Source: Actinokineospora globicatena
Lineage (GTDB): Bacteria; Actinomycetota; Actinomycetes; Mycobacteriales; Pseudonocardiaceae
Direction: 5' to 3'
Assembly (NCBI RefSeq): GCF_024171945.1
Contig: NZ_JAMTCR010000002.1
Span: forward strand, 1,736,001-1,800,000
DNA length: 64,000 nucleotides
Shown: positions 1-9,081 of the stretch, piece by piece
How positions within the stretch are numbered: position 1 is the first letter of the stretch
Layout: every line of letters starts with the position of its first letter
Translations under genes and position numbers: made by a program
The notes under the pieces: generated by a model
Told to the model about the DNA's origin: nothing
Database searches by the model: none
Seen by the model: only the letters and a program-made list of their open reading frames with translations

Positions 1-1
1 T

Positions 2-796
2 CGCGTCGCGGACCTGATCCGGCGGCAGCCGGAACCCGGTCCCGACCCCGTGGACGCCCCCGTTGCGTTCACCCCGACGGTCGACACCCAGTCGGTGCGG
101 CCTGCACCCGAGCACGAGGACGGCGACGAGGCCGTCGCGGCCTCGCGCACCGCGCGGCTGGCCAAGCTCACCGGGCTCGGCGTCGCCGTGGTCACCCTGT
201 GCGGCGCTGTCGCCGCTTCCACGATCATCGCCCGCGACCGGGACGCCGCCCGCGGCTCCGCGGTGGTGGCCGGTCAGATCACCGGCGAGCGCGCGCTGCT
301 GCCGCACCAGCTCGGCCGCGTGGTCGCCGGTGAGGCCGACACGCCGGTGGTGTCCGAGGTCACCGGGGCCGCTTCCGGCAGCATCAGCCCGCCGCCGACC
401 AGCACCAGCAGGCCACCCACGGCGAGCGGCGGGCCGCGCAGGGGCACCGGCGACACGAACCCGGCGCGCTCCGAGCGCGACCAGCGGGCGCTCACCTCCA
501 ACCGCGAGCTGGTGCTGGAGTACTACCGGCTCATCGAGGTCAACCCGCGCTCCGCCTTCGAGCTGATCGCGGGCGACGTGCTGGGCACCACGCTCGGCGA
601 GTTCCTCGGCTCGTGGACCGAGGTCAGCCGCATCGAGGTGCTCGACGTGGTCGAGCGGCGCGACGGGGTGCTCGCGGTGATCCGGATCCACCTGCGCGAC
701 GGTGTGCACTTGCGGGTGCAGCAGCTACTGACGGTCACCAGGACCGTGCCGCAGCGCATCGTGGACGCCGAATTGGTCTCCGCGCAGCGGGACTGA
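2..796 (+). CDS. Membrane-anchored protein with extracytoplasmic NTF2-like domain, 5' end cut by window
   Basis: The frame is open to the window edge, so the gene probably begins upstream; an internal GTG at 50 is the first start visible. Of about 264 visible residues, one transmembrane helix lies near residues 53-75 (LTGLGVAVVTLCGAVAAS), followed by a Ser/Thr/Pro-rich linker and a C-terminal domain of about 100 residues (LVLEYYRLIEVNPRSAFELI onward) that looks like the NTF2/SnoaL-like domain at the end of the kinase at 2387-3997. No catalytic motif is visible. It sits immediately upstream of two receptor kinases and could be a sensor or partner, or the C-terminal part of another kinase whose catalytic domain lies outside the window. 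Function not assignable. Confidence 0.7.
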   Translation, partial: RVADLIRRQPEPGPDPVDAPVAFTPTVDTQSVRPAPEHEDGDEAVAASRTARLAKLTGLGVAVVTLCGAVAASTIIARDRDAARGSAVVAGQITGERALLPHQLGRVVAGEADTPVVSEVTGAASGSISPPPTSTSRPPTASGGPRRGTGDTNPARSERDQRALTSNRELVLEYYRLIEVNPRSAFELIAGDVLGTTLGEFLGSWTEVSRIEVLDVVERRDGVLAVIRIHLRDGVHLRVQQLLTVTRTVPQRIVDAELVSAQRD

Positions 797-1037
797 GGTC
801 CGGTGTGGTGCCCCCGTTAGGGCACGATTGTGACAGTATGTAGCCGTCACCGGCGCCGCCCCCGTGGTAGTGGGACTGCGTTCGTGCGCGCTGCGTGAAC
901 GCCTAGCCTGGGACGGTCGGCCAACCCCGGATCCGAACCGGCGACGCCGGTGCCGGGGTGTGCTCCGGTGGCGCGCACCCGCGCCGTTGACGAACAGCCC
1001 GCGAAGCGCTTCGCGGGTGAGGGAGGTTCCGGTCGGG

Positions 1038-2369
1038 ATGAGCGACGAGGGCCGGCTGGTCGCCGGGCGCTACCGGCTGGAGCGACGCATCGGCAGCGGT
1101 GCCATGGGCGTGGTCTGGCAGGGCGTCGACGAGCGGCTGAACCGGACGGTGGCGATCAAGAAGCTGCTGCTGCCGCCGGGGTTGCCCGAGGACGAGGCCG
1201 AGGAGGCGGTGGCCCGCTGCAAGCGCGAGGGCCGCATCGCCGCCCGGCTGCACCACCCGAACGCGATCGCGGTGTTCGACGTCGCCGACGAGGACGGCGC
1301 GCCCTGCCTGATCATGGAGTACCTGCCGTCGGTGAGCCTGGCGATCGCGCTCAACGAGCGCGGTCCGCTGGCCCCGGAGGAGGTCGCCGCGATCGGCGCC
1401 CAGGTGGCCGCCGCGCTCGCCGCGGCGCACGCCGCCGGGATCGTGCACCGCGACATCAAGCCGGGCAACATCCTGCTCGGCGACGACGGCTCGGTGAAGA
1501 TCACCGACTTCGGCATCTCCCGGGCCACCGACGACGTCACGGTCACCAAGACCGGCCTGATCGCGGGCACCCCCGCGTACCTGGCCCCCGAGGTCGCCGT
1601 CGGCCGCGACCCGTCCGCGGCCTCCGACGTGTTCTCCCTCGGTTCGACGCTCTACGCGGCCACCGAGGGCGAGCCGCCGTTCGGCCTGTCGGAGAACACC
1701 CTGGGGCTGCTGCACGCGGTCGCCTCCGGCAAGATCAACCCGCCGAGCCGCTCCGGCCCGCTCACCGACGTGCTGGTCGCCCTGCTCGCCGGGGACGTCG
1801 AGGACCGGCCGAGCGCGGCCAAGGCCCGCGACATGCTGATGGCCGTCGCCAGGGGCGAGGACCCGGACGTGCCGCCGGTGCCGACCGGGTCCGACTCGCG
1901 CACCAGGCTGGTCGCCGCGGGCGCGCCGACCACCGTGGTCGGGCGCACGGCGCAAAGCAGGCCGGGGATGGCCAGGGTCGCCCCACCGCCGCTGCCGCCG
2001 CGCTCGCGGATGCCGCTGGTGGTCGCCGGGGTCGGGCTCGCCGCGATCCTGGCGGTCGGCACGTTCTTCATGATCAACAGGGACACCGGCGCCGGGCCGT
2101 CGCAGCAGCCCAACACCGTCGACAACCCGTCGCCGTCGGTCGTGCTGCCCACCACCAGCGCGGAGAAGCCCGAGGTGGAGACGACGACCAGGGTCGTCGT
2201 GCCGACCACCAGCCAGCCCAAGCAGACCACGGTCGTGACCACCACGACCACGCCGTCGGTGCCGACCACCACGACCACGACGCCGCCTGCGTCCACCACG
2301 ACGACCACCCAGGTCACCACGACGACCCCCGACCCGTCGAGCGCGACCCCACCGACCCCGAACCAGTAA
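1038..2369 (+). CDS. Receptor-type serine/threonine protein kinase (Hanks type)
   Basis: 443 residues. The kinase domain spans roughly residues 11-275: glycine loop IGSGAMGVVW (18-27), ATP-anchoring Lys41 in VAIKK, catalytic HRDIKPGN (137-144), DFG (157-159) and YLAPEV. A Pro-rich juxtamembrane stretch, one transmembrane helix (PLVVAGVGLAAILAVGTFF) and a low-complexity Thr/Pro/Val tail follow; there are no PASTA repeats, so the outside part is only a short Thr-rich stalk. ATG at 1038 is chosen because GGGAGG lies 11 bases upstream and the kinase homology starts at once; longer in-frame starts add Arg-rich sequence with no similarity to kinases. A close paralogue follows 17 bases later, probably as one operon after a tandem duplication. 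Confidence 0.93.
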   Translation: MSDEGRLVAGRYRLERRIGSGAMGVVWQGVDERLNRTVAIKKLLLPPGLPEDEAEEAVARCKREGRIAARLHHPNAIAVFDVADEDGAPCLIMEYLPSVSLAIALNERGPLAPEEVAAIGAQVAAALAAAHAAGIVHRDIKPGNILLGDDGSVKITDFGISRATDDVTVTKTGLIAGTPAYLAPEVAVGRDPSAASDVFSLGSTLYAATEGEPPFGLSENTLGLLHAVASGKINPPSRSGPLTDVLVALLAGDVEDRPSAAKARDMLMAVARGEDPDVPPVPTGSDSRTRLVAAGAPTTVVGRTAQSRPGMARVAPPPLPPRSRMPLVVAGVGLAAILAVGTFFMINRDTGAGPSQQPNTVDNPSPSVVLPTTSAEKPEVETTTRVVVPTTSQPKQTTVVTTTTTPSVPTTTTTTPPASTTTTTQVTTTTPDPSSATPPTPNQ

Positions 2370-2386
2370 GCCAGGAGCGGCAGCAC

Positions 2387-3997
2387 ATGACCAGCGAGCA
2401 GACCTTGGTGGCCGGGCGCTACCGGCTCGGCGCGCGCATCGGCAGCGGCGCCATGGGTGTGGTCTGGCAGGCCCGCGACGAGCGGCTGCACCGCACCGTC
2501 GCGGTCAAGCAGTTGCTCTCGCAGCCGGGGCTGAGCTCGGACCAGGCCGAGGAGGCCCGGCAGCGCGCGATGCGCGAGGGCCGGATCGCGGCCAGGCTCG
2601 CGCACCCCAACGCGATCACCGTCTACGACGTGGCCGAGCACGACAACGAGCCCTGGCTGATCATGGAGTACCTGCCGTCCAAGAGCCTGGCGGCGGCACT
2701 GACCGAGCGCGAGGTGCTGCCCCCGGTCGAGGCGGCCCGCATCGGCACCCAGATCGCCGCGGCCCTGGTCGCCGCGCACGCGGCCGGGATCGTGCACCGC
2801 GACGTGAAGCCCGCCAACGTCCTGCTCGGCGACGACGGCACCGTCAAGATCACCGACTTCGGCATCTCCCGCGCGACCGGCGACATCACGGTTACCGCTA
2901 CCGGGATGCTCGCGGGTACACCGGCCTACCTGGCGCCAGAGGTCGCGAAGGGCGAGGCGCCTACCCCTGCGGCAGACGTCTTCTCACTGGGGTCGACGCT
3001 CTATACGGCGGTAGAAGGGCATTCGCCGTTCGGTCTATCGGAGAACACGCTCGCACTGCTGTACGCGGTCGCGGCGGGCAAGGTGACGCCCCCGCGCCAG
3101 GCAGGGCCTCTTACGGCTCTGCTGATGCAGTTGCTGCGCGCCGACCCGACCGAGAGACCGACCATGACGGCGGCGAAAGAGGCACTTGCCGCTGTCGCCT
3201 CCGGTAAGCCGCTGCCCGCCGTGGCGATGCTCAACCAGCGCACTGTTCCCGCGCCCCGGCCGACGACCCTGCCGCCGCCCGCTGGCGGCACCCGCTTGGA
3301 CGTCAACCCGTTCGCCGAGCCGAACCCGTCCGGCCCGATGCGCCAAGCGGCCGTCCCGCCGCCCCCGCCGCGCAACTACACCGGCCCCCGCACCCCACCG
3401 GGCGGCGCCGTCCGCCAGCCCCCGGCCCCGGAGCGCAAGAAGAAGCACGACGTCCGGTCGGTCCTGCTGACGGTCCTGGCCATCGTCGCGGCCGCCCTGA
3501 TCGGCATCCTGGTCGCCAGCATCGTCAGCAAGAACAACTCCCAAGCGGGCGGCCCGTCCACGACGACCACCCCCGCCCCGACGACCACCACGGCCGGCAG
3601 CACGGCCCCCCGCACCACCACGAGCGCCCCGACGACGACGTCGTCCCGCCCGACCACCACCAGTTCCGCGCCCCCCGCCACCCCCACCCCGGCGGAACTC
3701 GAAGGCGCGCTGCGGAACTACTACTCCCTGCTGCCCGGCAACACCAAGGCCGCCTGGGACCTCCTCACCGACAAGGCCCGCGACAAGTCCCGCGGCTGGG
3801 AGAGCTTCACCAAGTTCTACGACGGCCTCTCCGCCGTGGAACTGCTCGAGGCCAAGGCCGAGGGCAACCGCGTCGCCGCCCAGATCAAGTTCACCCACAA
3901 GAACGGCAAGGACTCCAAGGAGCCCTACGTCTACGCCTTCGTCCAGCAGGACGGCGTCCTCAAGATCGACAACTTCACCCAGGGCCGCAACGGCTGA
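2387..3997 (+). CDS. Receptor-type serine/threonine protein kinase with C-terminal NTF2-like sensor domain
   Basis: 536 residues, start ATG with AGGAG ten bases upstream. The kinase domain is very like that of the upstream gene (IGSGAMGVVWQA, VAVKQLL, HRDVKPAN, ITDFGISRA, YLAPEV). A cytoplasmic Pro-rich segment, a transmembrane helix (VLLTVLAIVAAALIGILVAS), a Thr/Ser/Pro linker and a folded C-terminal domain of about 105 residues (ALRNYYSLLPGNTKAAWDLL onward) follow. The last domain resembles the C-terminal domain of the protein at 2-796, so these may sense the same thing. Third-base usage changes within the gene: about 2890-3240 has many A/T-ending codons, unlike its flanks. Confidence 0.93.
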   Translation: MTSEQTLVAGRYRLGARIGSGAMGVVWQARDERLHRTVAVKQLLSQPGLSSDQAEEARQRAMREGRIAARLAHPNAITVYDVAEHDNEPWLIMEYLPSKSLAAALTEREVLPPVEAARIGTQIAAALVAAHAAGIVHRDVKPANVLLGDDGTVKITDFGISRATGDITVTATGMLAGTPAYLAPEVAKGEAPTPAADVFSLGSTLYTAVEGHSPFGLSENTLALLYAVAAGKVTPPRQAGPLTALLMQLLRADPTERPTMTAAKEALAAVASGKPLPAVAMLNQRTVPAPRPTTLPPPAGGTRLDVNPFAEPNPSGPMRQAAVPPPPPRNYTGPRTPPGGAVRQPPAPERKKKHDVRSVLLTVLAIVAAALIGILVASIVSKNNSQAGGPSTTTTPAPTTTTAGSTAPRTTTSAPTTTSSRPTTTSSAPPATPTPAELEGALRNYYSLLPGNTKAAWDLLTDKARDKSRGWESFTKFYDGLSAVELLEAKAEGNRVAAQIKFTHKNGKDSKEPYVYAFVQQDGVLKIDNFTQGRNG

Positions 3998-4259
3998 TCA
4001 CCGCTTTTCCCGCAGGGGCCCGAATCTCTGCTGGTTCTACCGTGCTGTCACCGAATTTCCGTTGGTGGGCCGCGAGTGTCGCGCGGAGTGGTCGACGCGA
4101 TGAGCCCGCACGTGCCGTTCCCGTGACGGCAAGATCGCGTTCCGTGGCGGGCACCCGGTGCAGGATCACTCGATCGTGGGGGTTGGGGCGGGGATCGGGG
4201 TTCTGGGTTGCCGGGGGCGGGGCTGGGGCGCAGGGTGCGGGGGAACGAGAGGAGCCCCG

Positions 4260-4520
4260 ATGGCGATCTGCGACACCTGCGGGAATGACTACTGGATGGC
4301 GTTCGAGGTGCGGACCGTCAGCGGGCAGGTCCACACGTTCGACTGCTTCGAGTGCGCGGCGACGAAGTTGGCGCCGGTGTGCGAGCACTGCTCGTGCCGG
4401 ATCCTGGGGCACGGGGTCGAGGTCGAGGGGCGCTTCTACTGCTGCGCGCACTGCGCCCGGTCGGTGGACGACCGGTTGGGGGCACGGATTCGGGACGCCG
4501 TGGGGGCGCATCCCGGGTGA
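4260..4520 (+). CDS. Small cysteine-rich zinc-binding protein
   Basis: 86 residues. Cysteine pairs are arranged as CDTC, CFEC, CEHCSC and CCAHC, the pattern of a zinc ribbon or small metal-binding protein common in actinobacteria. The start ATG has GAGAGGAG six bases upstream. It stands alone between the kinase pair and a convergent membrane hydrolase gene. No enzymatic motif is seen; a structural or metal-storage role is possible but not shown. Confidence 0.8.
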   Translation: MAICDTCGNDYWMAFEVRTVSGQVHTFDCFECAATKLAPVCEHCSCRILGHGVEVEGRFYCCAHCARSVDDRLGARIRDAVGAHPG

Positions 4521-4609
4521 GGCAGGCCCGGCCCCGACCGCGCGGGGTGGTGGGGCCGGGTCGCCTGCAAGTGGTCAGGACGCGGGGGCCAGGACCAGCC
4601 TGCGAGTAG

Positions 4610-5419
4610 TCAGGACCAGGGGGCGAGCGGGACGCCGTCGAGCATCGGCAGGACTCCGGTGCGGTGCAGTGCGATCGCCGACATCCAGACCGCGACGACG
4701 GTCAGCGCCGGGCCGACCAGGGTCATCTCCACCCGGCCGCCGGTGCGCATGCGCATGATCTTCGGTGGGGCGATGGGGAACCAGGTCTTCCACGCGATCG
4801 GCACCGGCCACAGGATCGGGCAGCCCTGTTCGGTGATCGCGTCGCCGAGGTAGTGCGCGATGCAGCCGATGCCGACCGCGACCCCGCAGGCCGCCGCGTC
4901 CGCGGTCGTCTGGTCGGTCCACTTCAGGCAGGCGTAGGTCAGCAGCAGCGCCGTCCCGGTGATCCACAGCGCGTCGTTGCGGGGGCACCACTTGTGCATG
5001 ATCCCGCGCACCGCGAGCCCGCTGAAGAAGAACATCAGCACCGGCAGCGCCCACGACTGGCTGGTCTGGATGATCGCGGTGGTCACCACGGTCGCGATGA
5101 GGGCGAACACCAGGGTGTGGGTGAGGCCGCGGTGCCCGCCGTCGCGGTTGGAGTCGCGCTTGGTGCGGGTCAACCGGTACACGCCGTGGCTGATGCCGTT
5201 GAACACCTTGGACGCGGCCTGGGTGACCGGGCCGAAGGTGGACGAGACGGTCGACTCGGGGTGGTCCAGGTCGGGTAAGAGGGCCGCGCCGGTGGCCAGG
5301 ACCGCGCCGACCAGCCAGCCCTTGGCCGACAGGCTGCCGAGGTTGTGCCCCTCGGCGAGCGCGGTGACAGCAGCCCACGCGGCAAGACCGCTCATCGCGT
5401 GCGTAGGACCGGTCGACAC
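4610..5419 (-). CDS. YdjM-like membrane-bound metal-dependent hydrolase
   Basis: 269 residues. The N-terminus (VSTGPTHAMSGL) and the following ALLPDLDHPEST, GHRGLTHTL and HYLGDAIT motifs carry the conserved His and Asp residues of the YdjM/LexA-regulated inner-membrane hydrolase family; several hydrophobic helices lie between them. GTG at 5419 is preferred because the family usually begins just before the TH..SG motif; ATG at 5395 is the alternative. It is transcribed away from the acetyltransferase at 5477, leaving 57 bases for two promoters. The substrate of this family is unknown. Confidence 0.8.
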   Translation of the reverse strand: MSTGPTHAMSGLAAWAAVTALAEGHNLGSLSAKGWLVGAVLATGAALLPDLDHPESTVSSTFGPVTQAASKVFNGISHGVYRLTRTKRDSNRDGGHRGLTHTLVFALIATVVTTAIIQTSQSWALPVLMFFFSGLAVRGIMHKWCPRNDALWITGTALLLTYACLKWTDQTTADAAACGVAVGIGCIAHYLGDAITEQGCPILWPVPIAWKTWFPIAPPKIMRMRTGGRVEMTLVGPALTVVAVWMSAIALHRTGVLPMLDGVPLAPWS

Positions 5420-5463
5420 CGGTGACCCCCAGGAAACTCGAAGCCGACAAACCCCGCCCACTC

Positions 5464-5469
5464 TAGGAT
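5464..5469 (+). promoter_or_regulatory. -10 box of a leaderless promoter
   Basis: TAGGAT lies seven bases before the GTG of the acetyltransferase. There is no room for a ribosome-binding site, so the transcript probably begins at or next to the start codon. Confidence 0.5.
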
Positions 5470-5476
5470 CCAGGGG

Positions 5477-6076
5477 GTGCCGCTCCCCTCGTTTCCGATC
5501 AAGACCCGCCGACTCGTTCTCCGCCGCTACGCCGCCGACGACCTCGACGCGCTGCACCGGGCCCAGTCGCGCGAGGACGTGACCCGGTACCTCTACTGGG
5601 GACCGCGTTCGCGCGTAGAGGTCGAGCAGGCGCTGACCGAGCGGACAGGTCTAACTGAGCTGAGGGCCGAAGGCGACCGCTTGGTGCTAGCGGTGGAACT
5701 CGTCGAGACCGGGGACCTGCTCGGTGAGGTGCACCTGTTCTGGGTGAGCAAAGAGCACCGGACAGTGGAGATCGGCTACATCTTCCACCCGGACTTCGAG
5801 GGCCACGGTTACGCCACCGAGGCCGCCGCCCAGTTCATGCGCGTCGCGTTCGACGACCTCCACATGCACAGGGTCATCGCGCGGCTCGACGCGGATAACA
5901 CTGCCTCGGCGCGGTTGCTCGAACGGCTGGGGATGCGGAAGGAGGCCCACTTCGTGCAGAACGAGTTCGTGCGCGGCCGGTGGGCCGACGAGGCCGTCTA
6001 CGCGATGCTGGCCAGCGAGTGGCCGTCAGCCCAGCTCGCGGAACCGTTCGTGCGCGGCCTGCCGGGTGACGCCTAA
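5477..6076 (+). CDS. GNAT family N-acetyltransferase (RimJ/RimL type)
   Basis: 199 residues. The N-terminal RRLVLRRYAADDLDALH, the acetyl-CoA site GHGYATEAA near residue 112 and the ARLLERLGMRKEAHF motif near 150 are those of the RimJ/RimL-like GNAT group, which acetylates protein N-termini or small amines. The GTG start has no Shine-Dalgarno sequence but a -10 box seven bases upstream. The 3' end overlaps the convergent HTH gene by 51 bases, so the two transcripts are complementary there. Confidence 0.9.
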   Translation: MPLPSFPIKTRRLVLRRYAADDLDALHRAQSREDVTRYLYWGPRSRVEVEQALTERTGLTELRAEGDRLVLAVELVETGDLLGEVHLFWVSKEHRTVEIGYIFHPDFEGHGYATEAAAQFMRVAFDDLHMHRVIARLDADNTASARLLERLGMRKEAHFVQNEFVRGRWADEAVYAMLASEWPSAQLAEPFVRGLPGDA

Positions 6077-6418
6077 CGCCTGGCCGACGTCGGTCCAGGA
6101 CGCCCCGGAGGTGCGGGCGGCGGCGACCGCGCGCTGGGTCAGCGGCCGGTGCCACGACTCGACCTCGCGCAGCAGCTTGAGCGCCACCTCCGGCCGGGTC
6201 CTGATCAGCTCCTCCACCTGCTCGCGCAGCACGTCGGACTTGACCAGCAGCCAGGACGGCGGCTGGGACTCGACCTCGGGCAGGGCGTGCGCCCGGAACC
6301 AGTGCTCGACCGCCTCGCCGCTGGTGCGGAAGTGCCGGTCGGCCGCCCAGCCGCAGTCGCAGTGCGGGCGCAGGTCGGTGATCGCGCCGCGGTGTCCCGG
6401 CAGGTCCATCTCGTCCAC
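6026..6418 (-). CDS. Small helix-turn-helix protein
   Basis: 130 residues. The C-terminal 35 residues (SGASWTDVGQALGVTRQAAH) form a clear helix-turn-helix; the N-terminal part contains CDCGWAADRHF, possibly a metal or redox site, and a helical middle. It is too small to carry an inducer-binding domain of a standard family. The GTG start has a TATCCT -10 box seven bases upstream and no ribosome-binding site. It is divergent from icd, whose promoter lies in the 123-base gap, but no link is shown. Confidence 0.8.
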   Translation of the reverse strand: MDEMDLPGHRGAITDLRPHCDCGWAADRHFRTSGEAVEHWFRAHALPEVESQPPSWLLVKSDVLREQVEELIRTRPEVALKLLREVESWHRPLTQRAVAAARTSGASWTDVGQALGVTRQAAHERFRELG

Positions 6419-6425
6419 GTCTGTC

Positions 6426-6431
6426 AGGATA
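6426..6431 (-). promoter_or_regulatory. -10 box of a leaderless promoter
   Basis: On the minus strand TATCCT precedes the GTG start of the HTH gene by seven bases, the spacing typical for leaderless actinobacterial transcripts. Confidence 0.45.
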
Positions 6432-6541
6432 CCTTGACGGACCTACCATCCGGGTGACCGTGCCCACAGGCGCTGTGCGCCCGGGTAGCAGTACGCTTGT
6501 ACCGTTTGAGGCGTAGCAAGGCGAGAGGAGCACCGCGGCTC

Positions 6542-7759
6542 ATGGCCAAGATCAAGGTCCAGGGGAAGGTCGTCGAACTCGACGGCGACGAGATGACCCG
6601 GATCATCTGGCAGTTCATCAAGGACAAGCTCATCCACCCCTACCTGGACGTGGACCTGGAGTACTACGACCTGGGCATCGAGCACCGCGACGCCACCGAC
6701 GACCAGGTGACCATCGACGCCGCGAACGCCATCAAGCAGCACGGGGTCGGCGTCAAGTGCGCCACCATCACCCCGGACGAGGCGCGGGTCGAGGAGTTCG
6801 GCCTGAAGAAGATGTGGGTCTCGCCCAACGGCACGATCCGCAACATCCTCGGCGGCGTGGTCTTCCGCGAGCCGATCATCATCTCGAACATCCCGCGGCT
6901 GGTGCCCGGCTGGACCAAGCCGATCATCATCGGCCGCCACGCGCACGGCGACCAGTACAAGGCCACCAACTTCAAGGTCCCCGGCGCCGGTGAGCTGACC
7001 ATCACCTTCACGCCAGAGGACGGCTCCGAGCCGATCAAGCACGTGGTGGCCAACTACGGCCCCGACGGCGGCGTGGCCATGGGCATGTACAACTTCACCA
7101 AGTCCATCGAGGACTTCGCGCGCGCCTCCTTCTCCTACGGCCTGCGCCGCGACTACCCGGTGTACATGTCGACCAAGAACACCATCCTCAAGGCCTACGA
7201 CGGCGCCTTCAAGGACATCTTCCAGGCCGTCTTCGAGGCCGAGTTCAAGGCCGAGTTCGACGCCAAGGGCCTCACCTACGAGCACCGCCTCATCGACGAC
7301 ATGGTCGCCGCGGCGATGAAGTGGGAGGGCGGCTACGTCTGGGCCTGCAAGAACTACGACGGTGACGTCCAGTCCGACACCGTCGCGCAGGGCTTCGGCT
7401 CGCTCGGCCTGATGACCTCCGTGCTCTCCACCCCCGACGGCAGCACCGTCGAGGCCGAGGCCGCGCACGGCACCGTCACCCGGCACTACCGCCAGCACCA
7501 GGCGGGCAAGCCGACCTCGACCAACCCGATCGCGTCCATCTACGCGTGGACCCGCGGCCTGGCGCACCGGGGCAAGCTCGACAGCACCCCCGAGGTCACG
7601 GGCTTCGCCGAGACCCTCGAGCGCGTCGTCATCGAGACCGTGGAGAGCGGCCGGATGACCAAGGACCTCGCCCTGCTGGTCAGCAAGGACCAGGAGTGGC
7701 AGACCACCGAGGAGTTCCTCGCGACGCTGGACGAGAACCTGCAGAAGGCCGCTGGCTGA
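6542..7759 (+). CDS. icd: NADP-dependent isocitrate dehydrogenase
   Basis: 405 residues, the usual length of the eukaryotic-like homodimeric NADP enzyme. It oxidatively decarboxylates isocitrate to 2-oxoglutarate in the TCA cycle. Conserved segments include [14 protein letters not shown] at residue 8, the substrate loop [24 protein letters not shown], the metal-binding DDMVA and the C-terminal [16 protein letters not shown] lies 11 bases before the ATG. It is monocistronic: a strong hairpin follows 16 bases after the stop. The equivalent of Rv3339c by position and type. Confidence 0.97.
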   Translation: MAKIKVQGKVVELDGDEMTRIIWQFIKDKLIHPYLDVDLEYYDLGIEHRDATDDQVTIDAANAIKQHGVGVKCATITPDEARVEEFGLKKMWVSPNGTIRNILGGVVFREPIIISNIPRLVPGWTKPIIIGRHAHGDQYKATNFKVPGAGELTITFTPEDGSEPIKHVVANYGPDGGVAMGMYNFTKSIEDFARASFSYGLRRDYPVYMSTKNTILKAYDGAFKDIFQAVFEAEFKAEFDAKGLTYEHRLIDDMVAAAMKWEGGYVWACKNYDGDVQSDTVAQGFGSLGLMTSVLSTPDGSTVEAEAAHGTVTRHYRQHQAGKPTSTNPIASIYAWTRGLAHRGKLDSTPEVTGFAETLERVVIETVESGRMTKDLALLVSKDQEWQTTEEFLATLDENLQKAAG

Positions 7760-7774
7760 CCGCTGCTCGTCCGG

Positions 7775-7803
7775 ACGGCCCCCGCACCTCGTGCGGGGGC
7801 CGT
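7775..7803 (+). terminator. Terminator hairpin after icd
   Basis: A perfect 13-base-pair GC-rich stem (7775-7787 with 7791-7803) with a three-base loop. There is no long T-run, as usual in actinobacteria. Confidence 0.85.
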
Positions 7804-7935
7804 TCCCGTGCCCGCCGTGACGGTCCGTGCCCGGCGTTGGCCCCAGTGGGTGGTTCCGGTCACCGGCACTGGCGCGGGTCCGGTCGGGTGCGGGACCGTG
7901 GTGGGGAGCCGTCCGCGCACCGTGGAGTGTGAGTC

Positions 7936-8253
7936 GTGTTGCTGCCCAAGGGCACCCTGCTCGTCGGCGGCGGGATCGTCGCCGTGGCCATCATCTACTC
8001 GATGGGGGTCGACCCGCCCAACAGCGAGTCGTCGCCGACCAGCGCCGTGAGCGGCTGCCGGGTCGAGGTCACCGCCGACGTGCTCAACGTGCGCGCCGCC
8101 CCCGAGCAGGCCGCCGAGATCGTCGGCAAGTTCAAGACCGGCGCCGAGACCGACGCGGACAAGCTCGTGCAGAACGGCTTCCGCAAGCTCGGCGAGAACC
8201 GGTGGGCGGCGGCGGAGTTCCTCAAGCCGCTGGCCGGGCGCGACTGCGGGTAG
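7936..8253 (+). CDS. Secreted or membrane-anchored SH3-like (SH3b) domain protein
   Basis: 105 residues. An N-terminal hydrophobic helix (LLVGGGIVAVAIIYSMGV) acts as signal or anchor; the remaining 65 residues start with CRVEVTADVLNVRAAP and end in a Cys, typical of a bacterial SH3 domain that binds peptidoglycan. The two cysteines could form a disulfide. The gene is 21 bases before xth but has no obvious functional link with it. Confidence 0.78.
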   Translation: MLLPKGTLLVGGGIVAVAIIYSMGVDPPNSESSPTSAVSGCRVEVTADVLNVRAAPEQAAEIVGKFKTGAETDADKLVQNGFRKLGENRWAAAEFLKPLAGRDCG

Positions 8254-8262
8254 GCCCCGCCC

Positions 8263-8268
8263 TAGGGT
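8263..8268 (+). promoter_or_regulatory. -10 box of a leaderless promoter for the exonuclease gene
   Basis: TAGGGT sits six bases before the GTG of the exonuclease III gene, leaving no leader. Confidence 0.5.
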
Positions 8269-8274
8269 GTTCGC

Positions 8275-9081
8275 GTGCTGACTGTCTCCACCGTCAACGT
8301 GAACGGGCTGCGCGCGGCCGCCAAGAAGGGCTTCCTGGAGTGGCTGGCCGCCACGCGGGCTGACGTGGTGTGCCTGCAGGAGGTCCGCTCGCCGGTCGAT
8401 GAGCTGCCCGCCGAGGTCAGCGAGGGCTGGCACACCGTGCACGCCGAGTCCACCCTGCTGCGCGGCCGCAACGGCGTCGCCATCTACTCGCGGGAAGAAC
8501 CGGAGGCCACCAGGGTCGGCTTCGGCGTCCCCGAGTTCGAGGCCAGCGGCCGCTACGTCGAGGCCTGGTTCCCGAACCTGGTCGTCGCCAGCGTCTACCT
8601 GCCCAGCGGCGAGGTCGGCACCCTGCGGCAGGACCAGAAGGAGCGCTTCATGGCGACCTTCCTGCCCTACCTCGTCGAACTGCGCGCCAAGGCCGCCACC
8701 GACGGCCGCGAGGTCCTCGTCTGCGGCGACTGGAACATCGCCCACCAGGAGATCGACCTCAAGGCCTGGAAGGCCAACCGCAAGAACGCCGGCTTCACCC
8801 CCGGCGAACGCGCCTGGATGACCCGCGTCTTCGACGAAGCCGGTTACCGGGACGTGTTGCGCGTCCTGCACCCCGACGGCCCGGGCCCGTACACGTGGTG
8901 GTCCTACCGCGGCAAAGCCTTCGACAACGACTCCGGCTGGCGCATCGACCTGCACGTCTCAACCCCGCGCCTGGCCACCCGAGCCCACACCATCACCGTC
9001 GAACGCCCCGAGACCTACGACGCCCGCTGGACCGACCACGCCCCCGTCACCGCCACCTACGACTGGCCCCCCGCGGACTGA
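8275..9081 (+). CDS. xth: Exodeoxyribonuclease III / AP endonuclease
   Basis: 268 residues. Base-excision repair enzyme of the exonuclease-endonuclease-phosphatase family. Visible motifs: VNVNGLRAA (Asn), LQEVRSP (metal-binding Glu), CGDWNIAHQEIDL (Asp/Asn), FDNDSGWRIDLHV and TDHAPVTATY (catalytic Asp-His). It runs from residue 1 straight into the fold, supporting the GTG start, which has a -10 box six bases upstream. The last 60 codons are unusually C-rich but still in frame. Confidence 0.95.
   Translation: MLTVSTVNVNGLRAAAKKGFLEWLAATRADVVCLQEVRSPVDELPAEVSEGWHTVHAESTLLRGRNGVAIYSREEPEATRVGFGVPEFEASGRYVEAWFPNLVVASVYLPSGEVGTLRQDQKERFMATFLPYLVELRAKAATDGREVLVCGDWNIAHQEIDLKAWKANRKNAGFTPGERAWMTRVFDEAGYRDVLRVLHPDGPGPYTWWSYRGKAFDNDSGWRIDLHVSTPRLATRAHTITVERPETYDARWTDHAPVTATYDWPPAD

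Noticed and set aside
864-1037. Longer start of the first kinase at 864
   Set aside because: The extension is Arg/Pro-rich with no kinase similarity, and ATG 1038 has a good ribosome-binding site.
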